Assembly: GCA_028751875.1 (NCBI GenBank)
Contig: CM054156.1
Location: forward strand, 56,134,061-56,198,060
DNA: 64,000 nucleotides
Reading direction: 5' to 3'
Source: Rapana venosa
Taxonomy: Eukaryota > Mollusca > Gastropoda > Neogastropoda > Muricidae
Part shown: one piece after another, positions 1 to 15,100 of the stretch
Numbering within the stretch: position 1 is the stretch's first letter
Layout of the letters: every line of letters begins with the position of its first letter
Position numbers and translations under genes: made by a program
The notes under the pieces: model-generated
Databases searched by the model: none
The model's input: only the letters and a program-made list of their open reading frames with translations
Told to the model about the DNA's origin: nothing

Positions 1-180
1 AATCACTGTAATACATGTTATACACTGTAATACATGTTTACCACTGTTATTTGTTATACGTGTAATACTTGTTAAAACATGTACATTGTAAAACACTGTA
101 TACGCTGTTTAATACACTGTAATACACTGTTTAAAACAATGCACTGTACCACGTACACTACATTGCAATGTGTATAAGCA
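1..180 (+). repeat. 10-bp satellite, degenerate left end
   Basis: Imperfect copies of TAATACACTG on the + strand, with many one-base indels and variants such as TAATACATG. It includes a degraded copy of the landmark containing ACTGTACCACGTACAC near 145-165. It is the same satellite that fills most of the window. No gene is seen. Confidence 0.85.
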
Positions 181-1665
181 TGTAGGACATGTATTTCTTA
201 ATTTTTTAATTTTGCTGTAATACAATTTCATTTGTTTTAATGAATATGTATATGTTTTAAGGTAATCATGTTCCCTTTAAAATTTTAAAAGTTTTATAAA
301 TAATGATCATGTTAAAATGTTGTTTTATTGTATACATGTATAGATGTAATAATTTATTTGTAATAACAGCTCATTTGGATATTGCAATATAAAAGCATGT
401 TTAATGTAATTGGTTTTTAAAACGTATAATGTAAATTTTTGTTAATACATGTAAAAGCAATAAGTTGTAAAATTTTAAATTCCCGAACAAGTTAAAAAAT
501 ACATCACTGATTGCCTTAAAAAAATTGTTAATAATGTCACTGTTGTTATAATGTATTTATTTAAAATTCATTTGTAACATGAAAAATAATATGTTTTGTT
601 ATAATATTTTTGTTATAATTTTTAATAAGATATGTATTTATATGTTTTGTATATAATGATTTAAAAATTTTTGTATTAATGTTATAAAGAATTAATTGAT
701 GTTATTTTTTATAAATGCTTTTTATAATGTTAAGTGTTTAATTATTTTGTTATTAAAATTGTTTTTTAAGTTAATGTTTTTATAAGTATGTTGTTATAAG
801 TTATGTTTTTAAATGTTTTTTTATATATTTATGTTATAAGTCAAAGTTTATTTAAGTTTCTTTTTTTATTGTTTTGTATATTTATGTTTTGTTGTTATTA
901 TGTATTAAATATTTTTGTTAAATGTCATTGTTTTTTGTTTGTTTAATAAGATGATGTTTTTGTTATGTTAGTTATTAGTTTTTAATTGTTGTTAATAAGT
1001 GTTTGTTAATTTTATAAATATGTTTTTTTTATAAATGTTGTTTGGTAATTGTTTTTTAATTGTTTATGTCGTGTATTTTTTATTTATGTATGTTGTTATT
1101 TAATAATGTTTTAGTTTAAAGCAGTTTTTTATAAGTATGTTATAAAGTAGTTATAATGTTATTTGTTTTGTTTAGATGTTTTTAATTTGTGTTTAAATGT
1201 ATTTTTTAAAAAATTATGTTGTATATTATGTTTGTTAAAGTATTTTGTTATAAATGTATTCATGTTGTTATAAATGTCATGTTTTTATATGTTTATGTTT
1301 ATAAGAGTCATGTTGTTAAATGAGTTTTTATGTTAATATAAAGATGATGGTTGTTTTAAATTTTATGTTGTTAAATATTTTTTTTATAAGATATGTTAAA
1401 TTATTGTTGTTATAAGTTATGTTTTAATTAAAGTTTTTTAATTGTTAAAGTAATGTTTTTCGTGTTTTTTTTATAATGTATGTTTGTGTAAGTTGTTATT
1501 GTTATGTTGTTTATAATGTTAAAGATGTGTAATTTATTTAATTATAATGTCATTTGTTTTAAATTTTTAATTAAGTTGTAGTTTAGAGTTATAGTTTAAA
1601 TAATGTCATGTTTTGTGTTATTGGATGTTTATTTATTTATTTTTTTTAAAATGTTTTTTTTTTTA
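181..1665. other. AT-rich, C-depleted stretch, no gene
   Basis: This stretch is dominated by T, A and G with almost no C on the + strand; whole 60-base lines near 961-1,020 contain none. Short recurrent strings such as TTGTTATAA, TTATAAG and AATGTT suggest a decayed or miscalled repeat rather than random DNA. The clean satellite begins abruptly near 1,666. There is no open frame of note and no RNA gene that I can recognise. It may be a distinct AT-rich repeat, or satellite with very poor consensus. Confidence 0.6.
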
Positions 1666-2521
1666 AATGCAGCTGTATATACACTGCAATACACTGTAAT
1701 ACACTGTAAACCTGTTAATACACTGTAAATACACTGTTAATACACTGTATACACTGTATTACACTGTAATACTTTTGTAATACACTGCAATACCCTTATT
1801 ACCATTGTAAGACACTTTATTACACTGTAATTACACTGGAATAACATGGTAATTAAACTGTAATGCAATGCACTGTACACAGTACATACACTGCAATGCA
1901 CTGTAATACACTGTTATGCATTGTAATACACAGCATACATTGTAATACACCTAAATCACTTTTATTAACTGTGATACACTGTAATACACTGTAATACACT
2001 GTAATACCTTTGTTAATAACACTGTTTACAATGCACTATTTCCACAGTAACTACACTGCATGCAATGTTTATACATTGTATTGCTAGGTAATATACTGTA
2101 ATTCACTGTAATACACTTTAATACACTGTAATGCACTTTAATACAATGTTAAACACTGCAATACACTGTAATACACTGCAATACACTGTAATGCACTGTA
2201 ATACACTGTAATACAATGTAATACACTGTAATACACTGTAAATAGCTGTAATACACTGTAATACACTGCAATACACTGTAATACACTGCAATACACTGTA
2301 ATACACTGTAATACACTGTAATACACTGTACTTCACTGTAATACACATAAATACACTGCGATACACTCCCGTAATACACTCGTGAGACACTGTTATACTC
2401 GGTAATAACACTGTTGTCCACTGTAATACATTGTAATACACTGTGATAACATGGTAATACTCTGTAAATACACTGTAAAACATTGTAATACAATATAATG
2501 CATCGGTAATACACTGTAATA

Positions 2522-2556
2522 CAATGCACTGTACCACAGTACACTACACTGCAATG
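2522..2556 (+). repeat. Roughly 40-bp satellite landmark, typical copy
   Basis: The block CAATGCACTGTACCACAG followed by TACACTACACTGCAATG interrupts the 10-bp unit. Its core TGTAC-CACA-GTACA can form a 5-bp stem with a 4-base loop. Near-identical copies are found at about 5,880, 8,205, 8,825, 18,365, 47,586, 51,361 and 63,921, and in reverse orientation after 53,475. Confidence 0.85.
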
Positions 2557-3510
2557 AAATTTTTATACATTGTAATACACTGCAAATACACTGTAATACA
2601 CTGCAATACACTGTAACTACACTGTAATACATTGTAATACATTGTATTACCACTGCAATGGTCACTGTATAACATTGTAATACCTTTAATTGAGTGTGGT
2701 AATCACACTGTTATTACATTGAAATACACTGTAATACATTGTTATTTACATTGTAACTACCACTGCAATACAACTGTATTACATTGTAATACACTTTAAT
2801 ACACTGTAATACACTGTAATACACTATACTACACAGTAATACACTGTAATACACTGTAATACAATGCTCTGTTCCACAGTACACTAAACTGCAATGCACT
2901 GTAATACACTGTAATACGTTGTAATACACAGCAATACATTGTAATACAATACAATGCACTGTAATGCACTTTACTACAATGTAAAATACTGCAATACACT
3001 GTAAAACACTGCAATACACTGTAATACACTACAATACACTGTAATGCACAATAATACACTGTAATACACAGTAATACACTGTGATACACTGTAATACACT
3101 GTAATACAATGCAATGTACAACAGTACACTACACTGAAATGCACTGTAATACAACCTTTTTGTTAAAAATAAGTGTAATACACAGCCAACATTGTCTGAA
3201 TTTGTCATACACTGCAATACACTGTAATACACTGTAATACACTGTAATACATTGTAAAACACTGCAATACACTGTAATACACTTTAATACACTGTAATAG
3301 AATGTAGTACATTGTAATTCACGGTAAGACACTTTAATACATTGTAAAACACTGCAATACACTGTAATACACTTTAATACACTGTAATACATTGTAAGAC
3401 ATTGTAAAAAACTGCAATACATTGTAATACACTGCAATACACTGTAATACACTGCAAAAAAACACTGAAACACACTGTTAATAACATATTTGTATAATTC
3501 ATGTACTGGG

Positions 3511-3684
3511 CTGCAGTGCACTACACTACATGTAAAACATCACACTGTACCGCAGTACACTTCAATGTACTCAGTACACTTCACTGTAATACACTGAGTG
3601 AACTGAAATACACTGGCACTGTACTATTGTACATTTGATTGTTTTAAACACCTTTACAACACCGCATATTGCGCTAGTTTACTT
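3511..3684 (+). repeat. Roughly 180-bp higher-order landmark, copy 1
   Basis: The block starts at CTGCAGTGCACTACACTAC, runs through a CACTGTACCGCAGTACACTT part and a 'GTACT-TTGTACATT' part, and ends in a 'CACCGCA...GTTTAC' segment. It is richer in CG and CAG than the surrounding unit and recurs through the window as a marker of the higher-order repeat. Confidence 0.75.
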
Positions 3685-6600
3685 CACTATAATGCCATGT
3701 AATACAATGCAATACAGTGTAATACACTGCAATACACTGTATTACACTGTAATACAAAGCTCAACAGTGTAATACACTGCAATACACTTTATTACACTGT
3801 AATACATTGTAATACACTGTAATACGGTGTAATGCAATGTACTGTACCACAGTACACTACACTGCATTGCACTGTAATACATTGTAATACACTGCAATAC
3901 ACTGTAATACACTGTAATACACTGAAATACATTGTAATACACTGCAATACACTTTATTAAACTGTAATACACAGTAATACACTGTAAGTAAAACACTATA
4001 ATAAACTATAATACCTGTGATAACTGTAATACACTGTATATACACTGTAATACACTGTAATAAAATGCTTTTATCACAGTACACTACAACTGCAATGCAC
4101 TGTTATCAATAGGTATACACTGCAATAACTGTAATACACTGCATATCCACTGTAATACATTGTATTACACTGTAAATACACTGTAATACAATTGTAAAAC
4201 ACTGCAATACACCTGTATTACATTGTATTTCACTTTTTATTGACACTGAATGGATAATACACTCAAATACATTGTAAATACACTCTAATACATGGTATAC
4301 ACAGTAATACACTGTAATACACTGTAATACAATGCACTGTTCCACAGAACACTACACTGCAAATTGCACTGTTATACACATGTAATAACAATGCATGTAC
4401 CATAGTACACTAACACTGCAATGCCTTGTAATACATTGTATATACCAACTGCAATACACTGAAATGACTGCAATACACTGCAATAAATTCTGATAACACA
4501 CTGTAATTACTTTGTAAATATATGGTAATATCTGCAATACACTGTATAACATTGTAATACACTGCAAATACACTGTAAATACACTGTAATACAATGACTG
4601 TTCCAACATTACACTTTCACTGCAAAAAGCACTGTAATACTCTGTATTCCCTGTAATTCACTGCAATACACTGTAATTCACTGCAATACACTTTAATACA
4701 CTTTAATTCACTTTAGATACATTGTAACACACTGCAATACACTGCCAATACACTGCAATACACTGCAAGACATCTTTATTACAATGTAATACACTTACCT
4801 TCACTTGTAATACACTTCAATACACTGTTATTCTCAGCCATTACATTGTTAATACACTTTAAATACACTGTATTTCACTGTGATACACTGTATACACTGT
4901 AAAACACTGTAATTTACTTTTTTTTTAATACACTGTATGACAATGCACTATACCACAGTACAGTACACTGCAATGCACGTAAGACATTGTTATACTCGGT
5001 AATATTATGTAATTCTATGTAATAACGACTTAATACTCTGGAAGGCACTTTATTACCAATGTAAAAACACTTGCGTACACTGGTAATACACTGCAATATA
5101 CCACTGTTTAAAACAATATAATACACTGTAACACACTGGTAATACACTGTATTACTCTGTTAATGCAACTGTAATACAATGCACTGTTTTGCACTGTAAT
5201 ACAATGCACTTGTTACACAGTACACTACACTGCAATGCACTGGTAATACACTGTATAATACAACTGTACCCTCACTGTAATAAAACTGATTAATACACTG
5301 GATTCCTGCGATACACTGAAATACACTGTGATACACTGTATTACTCGGTAAAATACTGTAATACACATATATATACATTGTAATACACTGTGTTACACTG
5401 TAATAATCTGTAATACTATGTAATACACTGTAATTAATAAATACAATATAATGAACTGTAATTACACTGTAATACAATGCAACTGTAACCACAGTACACT
5501 ACACTGCCAATTGCACTGTAATACATTATATACAATGCAATACACTGTAATACACTGCAATACACTGTAATACACTTAATACACTGAAATACATTGTAAT
5601 TACATTGTAATACACTGGCAATCCCACTGTATATCATGGGTATAATACAATGCACTGTACCACAGTGCTCTACACTGCATTGCACTGCAAACATAGTAAT
5701 ACATGCAATACACTGTATTACACATGCAATACACTGTAATTACACTGTAATACACAATTAATACATTGTAATACACTGCAATACACTATATTTAAACTGT
5801 TATACACCGCAATACCACGTAATACACTGTCAATACTGTAAAAAATGTAATAAATGTAATTAGGTAATTAATGTAATACATTGCACTGTACCACAGTACA
5901 CTACACTCATTTCACTGTAATACATTGTAATACACTGGCAATATACACTGTATTAAAATGTAATACACTGTAATACACTGTGATATACTGTAATGCACTG
6001 TTATACACAGTTTAATACACTGTAATACACGTAATACATGTAGTATAACTGTAATACATTGCACTGTACCACAGTACACTACACTGCAATTCACTGGAAT
6101 ACACTTCTTAATACCACATGCAATACACTTTAATACACTGTAAAACACTGCCAATACACTGTAACACTTTGCAATCACTGTACTACATTGCACTGTAAAT
6201 AAGTGCACTACACTGCAATTCACTGTAATAACACTGTAATACACTTTAATACGCTTGTGATACAACTATATCACACTTTAATCACTTTAATGCATTGTAA
6301 ACACGGCAACAATACACTTGTAATTACTCTGCAAAACACTGTAATTACACTCTAATTACAAGCTGTTAATAACACTGTAATACCATTGCACTGTACCACC
6401 AGTAAAATACACTGCAATTCACTGTAATACACTGTAATACACTGTAATTCACTGTAATACACCTGAACACACTGTAATACACTTAAATACATTTTTTCAC
6501 ACTTTAATACACTGTAATACACTGCAATACATTGTAATACACTGTAATTCACTGTAATACACTGCAATATACTGTATTGCACTTTATACACAGTATTACA

Positions 6601-6942
6601 CTGTAATCCACTGTAATACACTGCAATACACTGTAATACAATGCACTGTGCCACAGTACACTTTACTGCAATGCACTGTAATACACTTTAATACATTGTA
6701 ATACACTGTAATTCACTGTAATAACTTTAATACATTGTAAAACACTGCAATACACTTTAATACACTGTAATACAATGTAGTTACACTGTATAATTCACTG
6801 TAATACACTGTATACATTGTAATAAACTTACAATAATTGTAATGCACTGCAATCACTCTTAACACACTTGCAAAACACTGATAAATACACCTGTAATACT
6901 CTGTAATTTCAATGTATATACACTGCAATACCACTGCACCTT

Positions 6943-7125
6943 GCTGCAGTGCACTACAGTACATGTAATACATCACACTGTACATCGCGCAGTACGCATT
7001 CACTGTAATCCTGTACAATACACGGTATATACACTGCATCTGAACTGAAATACACTGCATCCTGTTACTAATGATTCTTTACATTGTTAAACCCTTTACT
7101 ACCCGCACTACGCTGCAGTATTTTA
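6943..7125 (+). repeat. Roughly 180-bp higher-order landmark, copy 2
   Basis: Same order of segments as the copy at 3,511: GCTGCAGTGCACTAC, a CACTGTACATCGCGCAGTAC segment, GAACTGAAATACACTGCA, then CGCACTACGCTGCAGT. Several small indels distinguish it. Confidence 0.7.
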
Positions 7126-8012
7126 CACTGTGTAGACTGTAATTACAATGCAATGTACCTCAGTTAACAATACTCGGCAAAGCACTGGTAATACATTGGA
7201 ATAAACTGCAATTCATTATAATACTCTGCTATACACTGTAATTCACTGTAATACTCGGTAATGCATTGCTATTCACTGCAATACACTGTAATACCAACTG
7301 TAATACGCTGGTAATACCACATAATACTCGTAATGCGCTGTAATACAATGCCACTGTACCATCATAACACTACACTGCAATGCACTGTAATACATTGTAA
7401 TACACTGCAATACACTGTAATACACTGCAATACACTGTATTACACTGTTTTACCTGTAATACAATGTAATTAACTGTAATACGCTGTCATACAATGCTCG
7501 GTACCACATGTTACACTTCAATGCCAATTAGCACTTTAATACAGTGTAATACACTGCAATACACTGTTGAATTCACGTTAATACACTGTTAATACACTAT
7601 TGTGATAGACGTTTCAACGATGATCACACTAGTAATTACACTGTAATACACTGTAATACATTGTAATACACTGCAATACAATGCATACACTGTTAATTCA
7701 CTGTATTAATACATTTTTAATACATGTTAAAAACACTGGAATAAACTGTAATAACTGAAATACACTGTTATACATTGCCACGGTACCACTGTTACCACAC
7801 TGCAATGCACTGTAATACACTGTAATAAACTGTTATTACACTGTAATTCACTTTAATACACTGTAATATATTTAGTACCTGTAATCCATTGGGTAATACA
7901 CTGCAATACACTGTATGACACTGTAACTACAGTAAACACTGTAATACACTGTCATTGCACCTTATTACACTGTTTTACATGTATTGCACTGTTTATTTTC
8001 ACTGCACTGTGA

Positions 8013-8183
8013 TGCAGTGCATAAACTACATGTAATACAATCACACTGTACGCCAGTACACTTAACTGTACTCAGTTACACTACATTGTAATACACTGGC
8101 ACTAAACTTGAATACACTGCATCTGTATGTTGTTTCAAATAACTTTGTTAAAAACTTTACAACACCGCACTCTGCCGCAGTAC
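8013..8183 (+). repeat. Roughly 180-bp higher-order landmark, copy 3
   Basis: It begins with TGCAGTGCATAAACTACATG and ends with CACCGCACTCTGCCGCAG. It is followed directly by the roughly 40-bp landmark near 8,205, an order also seen in other copies. Confidence 0.75.
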
Positions 8184-10766
8184 ACTACACTGTAATACAC
8201 TGTAATACAATGCACTGTACCACCGTACACTACACTGCAAAGTACTGTAATACACTGTAATACACTGTAATAAACTGTAATTCACTGTAATTCACTGTAA
8301 TACACTGTAATACACTGTAATACACTTTGATACATTAAAATAAACTGCAATACACTGTAAAACATTGCAATACACTGCAATACACTGTAATACATTGTGA
8401 TACACTGCAATACACTGTATTACACTGTTATACACTGTACACTTGTGTACTACACTGTAATACACTGTAATGCACTGTTATATTACATGTCATAAAATGC
8501 ACTGTACAACATATTATTTACACTAACTGCAAATTCCACTGTAATACATTGTAATACATTGTAATACACTGTAAATACACAGTCAAATACACTGTTATTC
8601 ATTGTAATATTACTGTTAATACATGTAATAACACTGTATACAACTGTTAAATACAATGCAATGATTACACAGTACACTACACAGTAAATGCACTGTAAAT
8701 ACACAGTAATACACTGTTTATTCACTGGTAATTACACTTTAATATACTGTAACACACTTTAATACATTGTAAAACACAGCAATACACTTTAATACACTGT
8801 AATTCACTGCAAAACACTGTAATACAATGCACTGTACCACAGTACACTACATTGCAATGCACTGTAATACACTGTAATACCATGTAATAAACTGTAATTC
8901 ACTGTAATACACTTAAATTAATTGTAAAACACTCTAATACACTGCAATATACTGCATTACACTTTATTACACTGTAATACACTGTAATACATTGTAAAAC
9001 ATTTCAATACACTGTAATACGCCTGCAATACACTGTAATACAATGCACTATACCGCAATACACTAGACTGCAATGCACTGTAATACACTGTAATACCATG
9101 TATTACACTGTAATTCACTGTAATACACTTTAATACATTGTAATACACTGCAATACATTTTAATACACTGTAATACAATGGGGTACATTGTAATTCACGG
9201 TAATACAATTTAGTACATTGTAAAACGCTGCAATACACTGTAATACACTGTAATACAAACGTTATACACTTCTTTAACACAATGTAATACACTGTAATAC
9301 ATTGTAACAGCGGTAATAATTGTAATACACTGTAAACAATTGCAATACACTGTAATTATTGTAGAGTTACCTGTTAGTACACTGTAATACACTGTAATAC
9401 ACTGAAATACAGTGTAAAACACTGTAAATACAAGTTATTACAAGCATTGTACCACAGTACACTACATGCAATGCACTGTTCAGCACTGATCTGACACTGT
9501 AATACACTGTAATTCACTGTGTAAGGTAATAGACTGTAATACTCTTTAATACATTGTAATACACAGCAATACACTGTTTATACACTGCAATTACTGTAAT
9601 ACACTGTAATACACTATAATGGCACTGTATTACAAAAACTGTATCACAGTACACTACACTGCAATGCGCTGTTAATACACTGTAATACACTTTATTTCCT
9701 GTAATACACTGTATTACAAATTTATACATTGTAATACACAGCTATAATTTTGTTTACACTGCAATACACTGTATTGCACTGTAATACCTGTAATATACTG
9801 TTTATAAACTGTAATACACTGTAATACACTTTAAATTTCATCTGTAATACAATGTAATACGTGTAATACACTGTAGTACAATGGATTAACAATTCCACTG
9901 TACACAGTACACTACACTGCAATGCACTGTAAAAATGTGTTTATACACTGCCAATACACTGTCAATACACTGCAAATACACTGTAATACACTTTAATTCA
10001 TTTTATACATTGTAACAGACTGCAATACACTGCAATAAAACTGCAATACACTTTAATAACACTGTAATCACTATTACTTCCACTGTAAATACACTGATTT
10101 ACACTGTAATACACTGTAAAACACTGTAAGACATTCGTAATACATGCAATACACTGTAATTCACTGTGATACCACTGTTAATACAATGTTTTAATACACT
10201 TTAAAAACACTGTAATACTTTGTAAACCATGCAATTACACTGTAATACACTGTTATTCAATGTATTGCACTGTAATTCGTAAGCACTGTACCACAAGTAC
10301 ACTACACTGCAACTGCACTGTAATAACTTTAAAACACTGTACTTCATCTAATTAACACTTTAATACACAGTAAACTTTGTAATACATCTGTAATACACTG
10401 TTAATTACACTGTTAAATGCAAGCACTGTTAAAAACAGTTACACTACACTGCAATGCACTGTTAATACACTGTAATAATTGTAATACAATCAATATATTG
10501 TAATACATACTATACACTGGATTACACTTGTGATTACTCTGTAATACACTGTAATACTGTTAATATCGTTGTAATACACGGTAATACAATGCACTAGTAA
10601 CCACAAGTAACACTACACTAACAATGACATGTCATACATTGTAATACTATGTAATATACTGTAATTCACTGTAATACACTTCATTACAATGTAATGCACT
10701 TTTATACATTATACAAACACTGCATTACACTGAAATACACTGTATACATTGTACTACTCTGTCTGT

Positions 10767-10945
10767 GCTGAGTGCTACTACACTACATGTAATACATCCA
10801 CAACGGTACCGCAGTACTTTCATGTTAACTCCAGTACACTACACTGTAATACACTGCACTGAACGGAAATACATTGCACTGTACTGTTGTACATTACATT
10901 GTTATAATACACTTTACAAAAACGCACCTTACCGCCTCAGTTTAC
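10767..10945 (+). repeat. Roughly 180-bp higher-order landmark, copy 4
   Basis: The segments are in the usual order: CTGAGTGCTACTACACTAC, CGGTACCGCAGTACTTTC, GTACTGTTGTACATTACATT, and a CTTACCGCCTCAGTTTAC end. A shorter partial copy with the CTGCAGTGCAC start follows at about 11,987-12,080. Confidence 0.75.
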
Positions 10946-12100
10946 TTACATTGTATTAACTACACTGTAAGAACATGCACTGTGTCACAGTACACTACAC
11001 TGCAATTGACACTGTATACATTGTAATTATTGCAATACAATGTAATACACTGCAATGACACTGTAATAAACTGAAATACTTGTATTACCTGCTATACTAT
11101 GTAATACACTGTAATAAACTGTACAATACACCGTAATACACTGTATACACTGTCATACACTGCAATTCACAGTAATACAATGCATGTACCACTGTACACT
11201 CACTGCAATGAACTGTAAATTATACAGTGTAATACACTGCAATACACTGTTATACACTGTTTAATACCACTGTAATCAAGTAATGCACTGCCACATACAC
11301 TTTTATTAAATGTAATATCACTAAAATACACTGTAAAATACTGTAAAACAATGTAATACACTGTATTACATTCATGTACCACAGAACACTACACTGCAAT
11401 GAACTGTAATACACTGTATACACTGTTAATAATTGTAATACGCTGTAAAATTGTAATACACAAGCAATACATTGTAATACATACAATACACCTGTATTAC
11501 ACTGTGAAACACTGTAATACACTGTAATACACTGTAATACTTTGTAATACTCTGTAATACAATGCACTGTGCCACAGTACACTACACTGCAAAGCAGTCA
11601 TACATTTTAATACTATGTATTATACTGTAATTCACTGTAATACACTTTAATACACTGTAATGCACTTTAATACAATGTAAAACACTGCAATACACTGTAA
11701 TACACTGCAATACACTGTAATACACTGTAATACATTGCAATATATTGTTATACACTGTAATACACTGTAATACACTGTAATACACTGTGATACATTGTAA
11801 TACACTGTGATTCACTGTGATACACGGTAATAATCTGTAATTTTACTGTCAATACACTGTAATACACTATTATGCACTGTAATCACTGTAATACAATGCT
11901 CTGTACAAAGTACATACACTGCAATGTACTGTAATACACAGCAATATACAGTTTACACTGTATTACACTGTAAAAAACTGCAATGTGCTGCAGTGCACAT
12001 ACACTACATGTAATACATCCACACGTACTCCGTACACTACCACTGTAATACACTGCACTAAACTGAAATACAATGCACTTCAACTTTATAAATGAGTGCC

Positions 12101-15100
12101 ACCTGTTAATACACTGTAAGACACAGTATTACACAGAAATACACTTTAATACACTGTAAAACAATTAATACACTGCAATACAACAAAACAAAGTATTATT
12201 TGTGTACACTTAATACAATGAATAACTGAATCATTGTAATCGCTGTAATACATTGTAATACACTTAATTTCTTGTAATCACTTAATCACTGTAAACAGTA
12301 AACACTGTAAAACAAAGCACTGTGCCCCAAATAGACTACACGTAATAAATTTAGTACACTGTAATAAAATTTAGTACACGTAGGCACTTAATACACTGTA
12401 AAACATGTAATACCGTAATCCTGTAAAACATTTTAAAAACACGTAAAAAATGCACTGACCACGTACCTACACGCAATGCCCGTCAGACACTGTAATAACG
12501 TAATACATTTTAATCACTGCAATTCCTGATTTTCAATGTAAAACCAGTATATACTGTATATCACTGTAAAAAACTGTAATCGCTGTAATACACTGTAATA
12601 CAAATTTTAATACACTGTAATACACTTAATAATTCTAATACATTCTAAAACACTGCAATACACAGTTTTACCTGTAATACACTGTAATCACGTAAAATTG
12701 TAATACACTGTAAAAACCTGTAAAACATTTATTCACCTAATACACTTAATACACTGTATCACATTTTTAAAACATTGTAAAAAACAGCAATAAACCCTTT
12801 TAAAACATGTAAAAACACTGGGTACACTGTAAAAACATTGCAGACCACAATACACTACACGCAAGCAAATTTTTAATACACTGTAAACCCTGTAAACACG
12901 CAATCTCTGTAATACACGAAACCTGTAATACACCCTAAACATTTTAAAAGAACTGTAATACATTTAATACATGAAAACATTTAATGCCGTAATTTTATGT
13001 AATACACTGCTATATGTATTCACTTATTTTACTGTATTTCCTTATTACACGTATTACACTGTAATACATGTTGACACGCAATACACGTAATACCTGCAAA
13101 CCACTGTTTTACAAGGACTGTAAAAACCCCCCAGTACACTAGATGAATGCACTGTAAAACATGTAATTTCCCTGTTTTAATACAATGTAATTTTACTGTA
13201 ACAACTTTAAATAATTTATAATAAAAATTTTAATTAAAAAAATTATAATTTTTAATAAAATTAATCATTGTAAACCTAAAAAACCCAAAACTGAAAGGAA
13301 ACCTTTTAATAATTTAAAATCAAAAAAAACTGAATAAGTAGTACATGTAAATGAAACAAACAAAACGTAAACACGAAGATGAATACAAGTAAAATTGAAA
13401 AATTTTTAAGGAAAAAAAAACATGTAAAAGTAAAAACCCGAAAAAAGCGAAAAAAAATGCACTGAACACTTAAAAATGCCCTGTCCACAGTAATTTGAAT
13501 GCCTGTTCCGTTTTTGTTTGTCCCGGGAAACGAAAAACACCGTAAACACGAAACCAAAAAAAAAAAAAAATGGGGGTACAGAACCTGAAAAAAACACTGA
13601 ATTAAAGTTTTCATACCCAAAAAACACTAAATTTTTCCCGTTTAAACTTAATACACAAAAAAAAAAACAACACCAACAGACATTCACTCAACACTTTAAA
13701 CCTTAATACAAAAACTTAATTCCCTGAAACCTGTTTTAACTGTAAAAATTTAATAAACGAAACAAAATAAACACGGGCAAACACTAAAAACGAATCAAGA
13801 GTCACTTTTTCACGAAAAAGAAATCCTTAAAACACTCATTACCGTTTAAAAATGTATTGCATTAATTTAAAACATTTCAAAACAAACTCTTAATAAACAA
13901 CCTTGTACCGATACACTTCATTACCCCCGACCCCCCCTCACTTTAAAATCAATGCAAGGGGAAATGAAATACACTGATACTTGAATTACATTGTTTTACA
14001 CTTTTACAAACCGCCCTGCCGCCGTAATACACTTAAATACACTGTAAAAAAATTTTCAATGCACTGTCCACATAATACCTGCAAGCACGTAATACATAAT
14101 TAACTGTAATACATGTAATTCACTGTAATACACTTAATAATTAAAACACTTTTATACATTTTAAAAAATGAATACCTGTAATACACGAATCACTGTAATA
14201 CACTGTAATTTTTGTATACACTCAATAACTGTATTTCATTTTTACAAAACATTTTATAAAAATGAAATACACGTAATCATGAATTTTTATAAATGACTGC
14301 AAACATTAAAAAACTGCAATAACTGAATCATGTAAAATTTAATAAACCCCCCTAAGGATTACAGTTATTTCACTGTAATACAATGAATTCACTGTAAAAC
14401 GGGAATTAAATGAAAATGAACATAATACACTGAAAGCATGAATTTTAATCCCAAAACAATACACTGAATACACTGAATACTGTAAAACACGAAACACTGC
14501 AATTTCACGTAATTACTGTAAAATTTTAATTACACTGAAAACACTTTTCAATTTTTACTGTTCTGCAAAACACGTAAACATCACTGTACCCATTTCCTCA
14601 CTGAATACGAACAGTAATACACTGTAATCAAAATACTAAAAACACGTTTTACCCTTTAATTTCATTTTTAATTTAAAAAAACATTTAAAAACTAAAACAG
14701 TTTCACTTCCCTGTTCCTGTTCCTCCATTTAAAACCTGATTTTCCGTTTTTACTGGAAAAAAAAACCATGTATTTTAATTAAACTTTTCACCACGACCCT
14801 ACACCAAAAAAATTTCCCCGCACTAAAAAACAATGCATTCTGTTTTCTAACGAAAAACTTTCCCCCCCACCCCACCCCCAACACTACACGTAATACAAAA
14901 GAATCTGCCCTTTTCCACCCGTAATTTTCACGGCAAAAGCACGGGAATAACCCCGTAAACACTTTAAAATTATGTAAAATTCACTGTCATACACTGAACA
15001 AATTTTAACATTTTTTAAAACTAATACACTGTAAATTAAAATCATACAATTTGGCAGTCCCACAGTTTCAATAACTGCAAACACTGTAATACACGGGAAT

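Larger units (their letters stand above)
1666..12100 (+). repeat. 10-bp satellite array (TAATACACTG)n, moderately clean
   Basis: This is a tandem array of TAATACACTG with common unit variants TAATACATTG, CAATACACTG, TAATTCACTG, TAATGCACTG and TAAAACACTG. Landmarks interrupt it: a roughly 40-bp block around CACTGTACCACAGTACACTA every few hundred bases, and a roughly 180-bp block that recurs every few kb. The minus strand reads CAGTGTATTA, which has no stop in any frame. That produces many long but spurious open frames encoding runs of QCITVYYSVL. No gene is seen in the array. Confidence 0.95.

Noticed and set aside
2118..12083. Dozens of minus-strand open frames of 60-140 codons rich in QCITVYYSVL
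   Set aside because: They are phase-shifted translations of CAGTGTATTA, which has no stop in any frame. All frames give the same peptide, and none has gene-like composition.
1666..12100. CRISPR array
   Set aside because: The repeats are 10 bp and contiguous, without unique spacers, and the LINEs show a eukaryotic genome.
13306..13706. Overlapping frames of 62-104 codons on both strands
   Set aside because: Low-complexity phenylalanine- or lysine-rich products of an A-rich, poorly resolved stretch, open on both strands at once.
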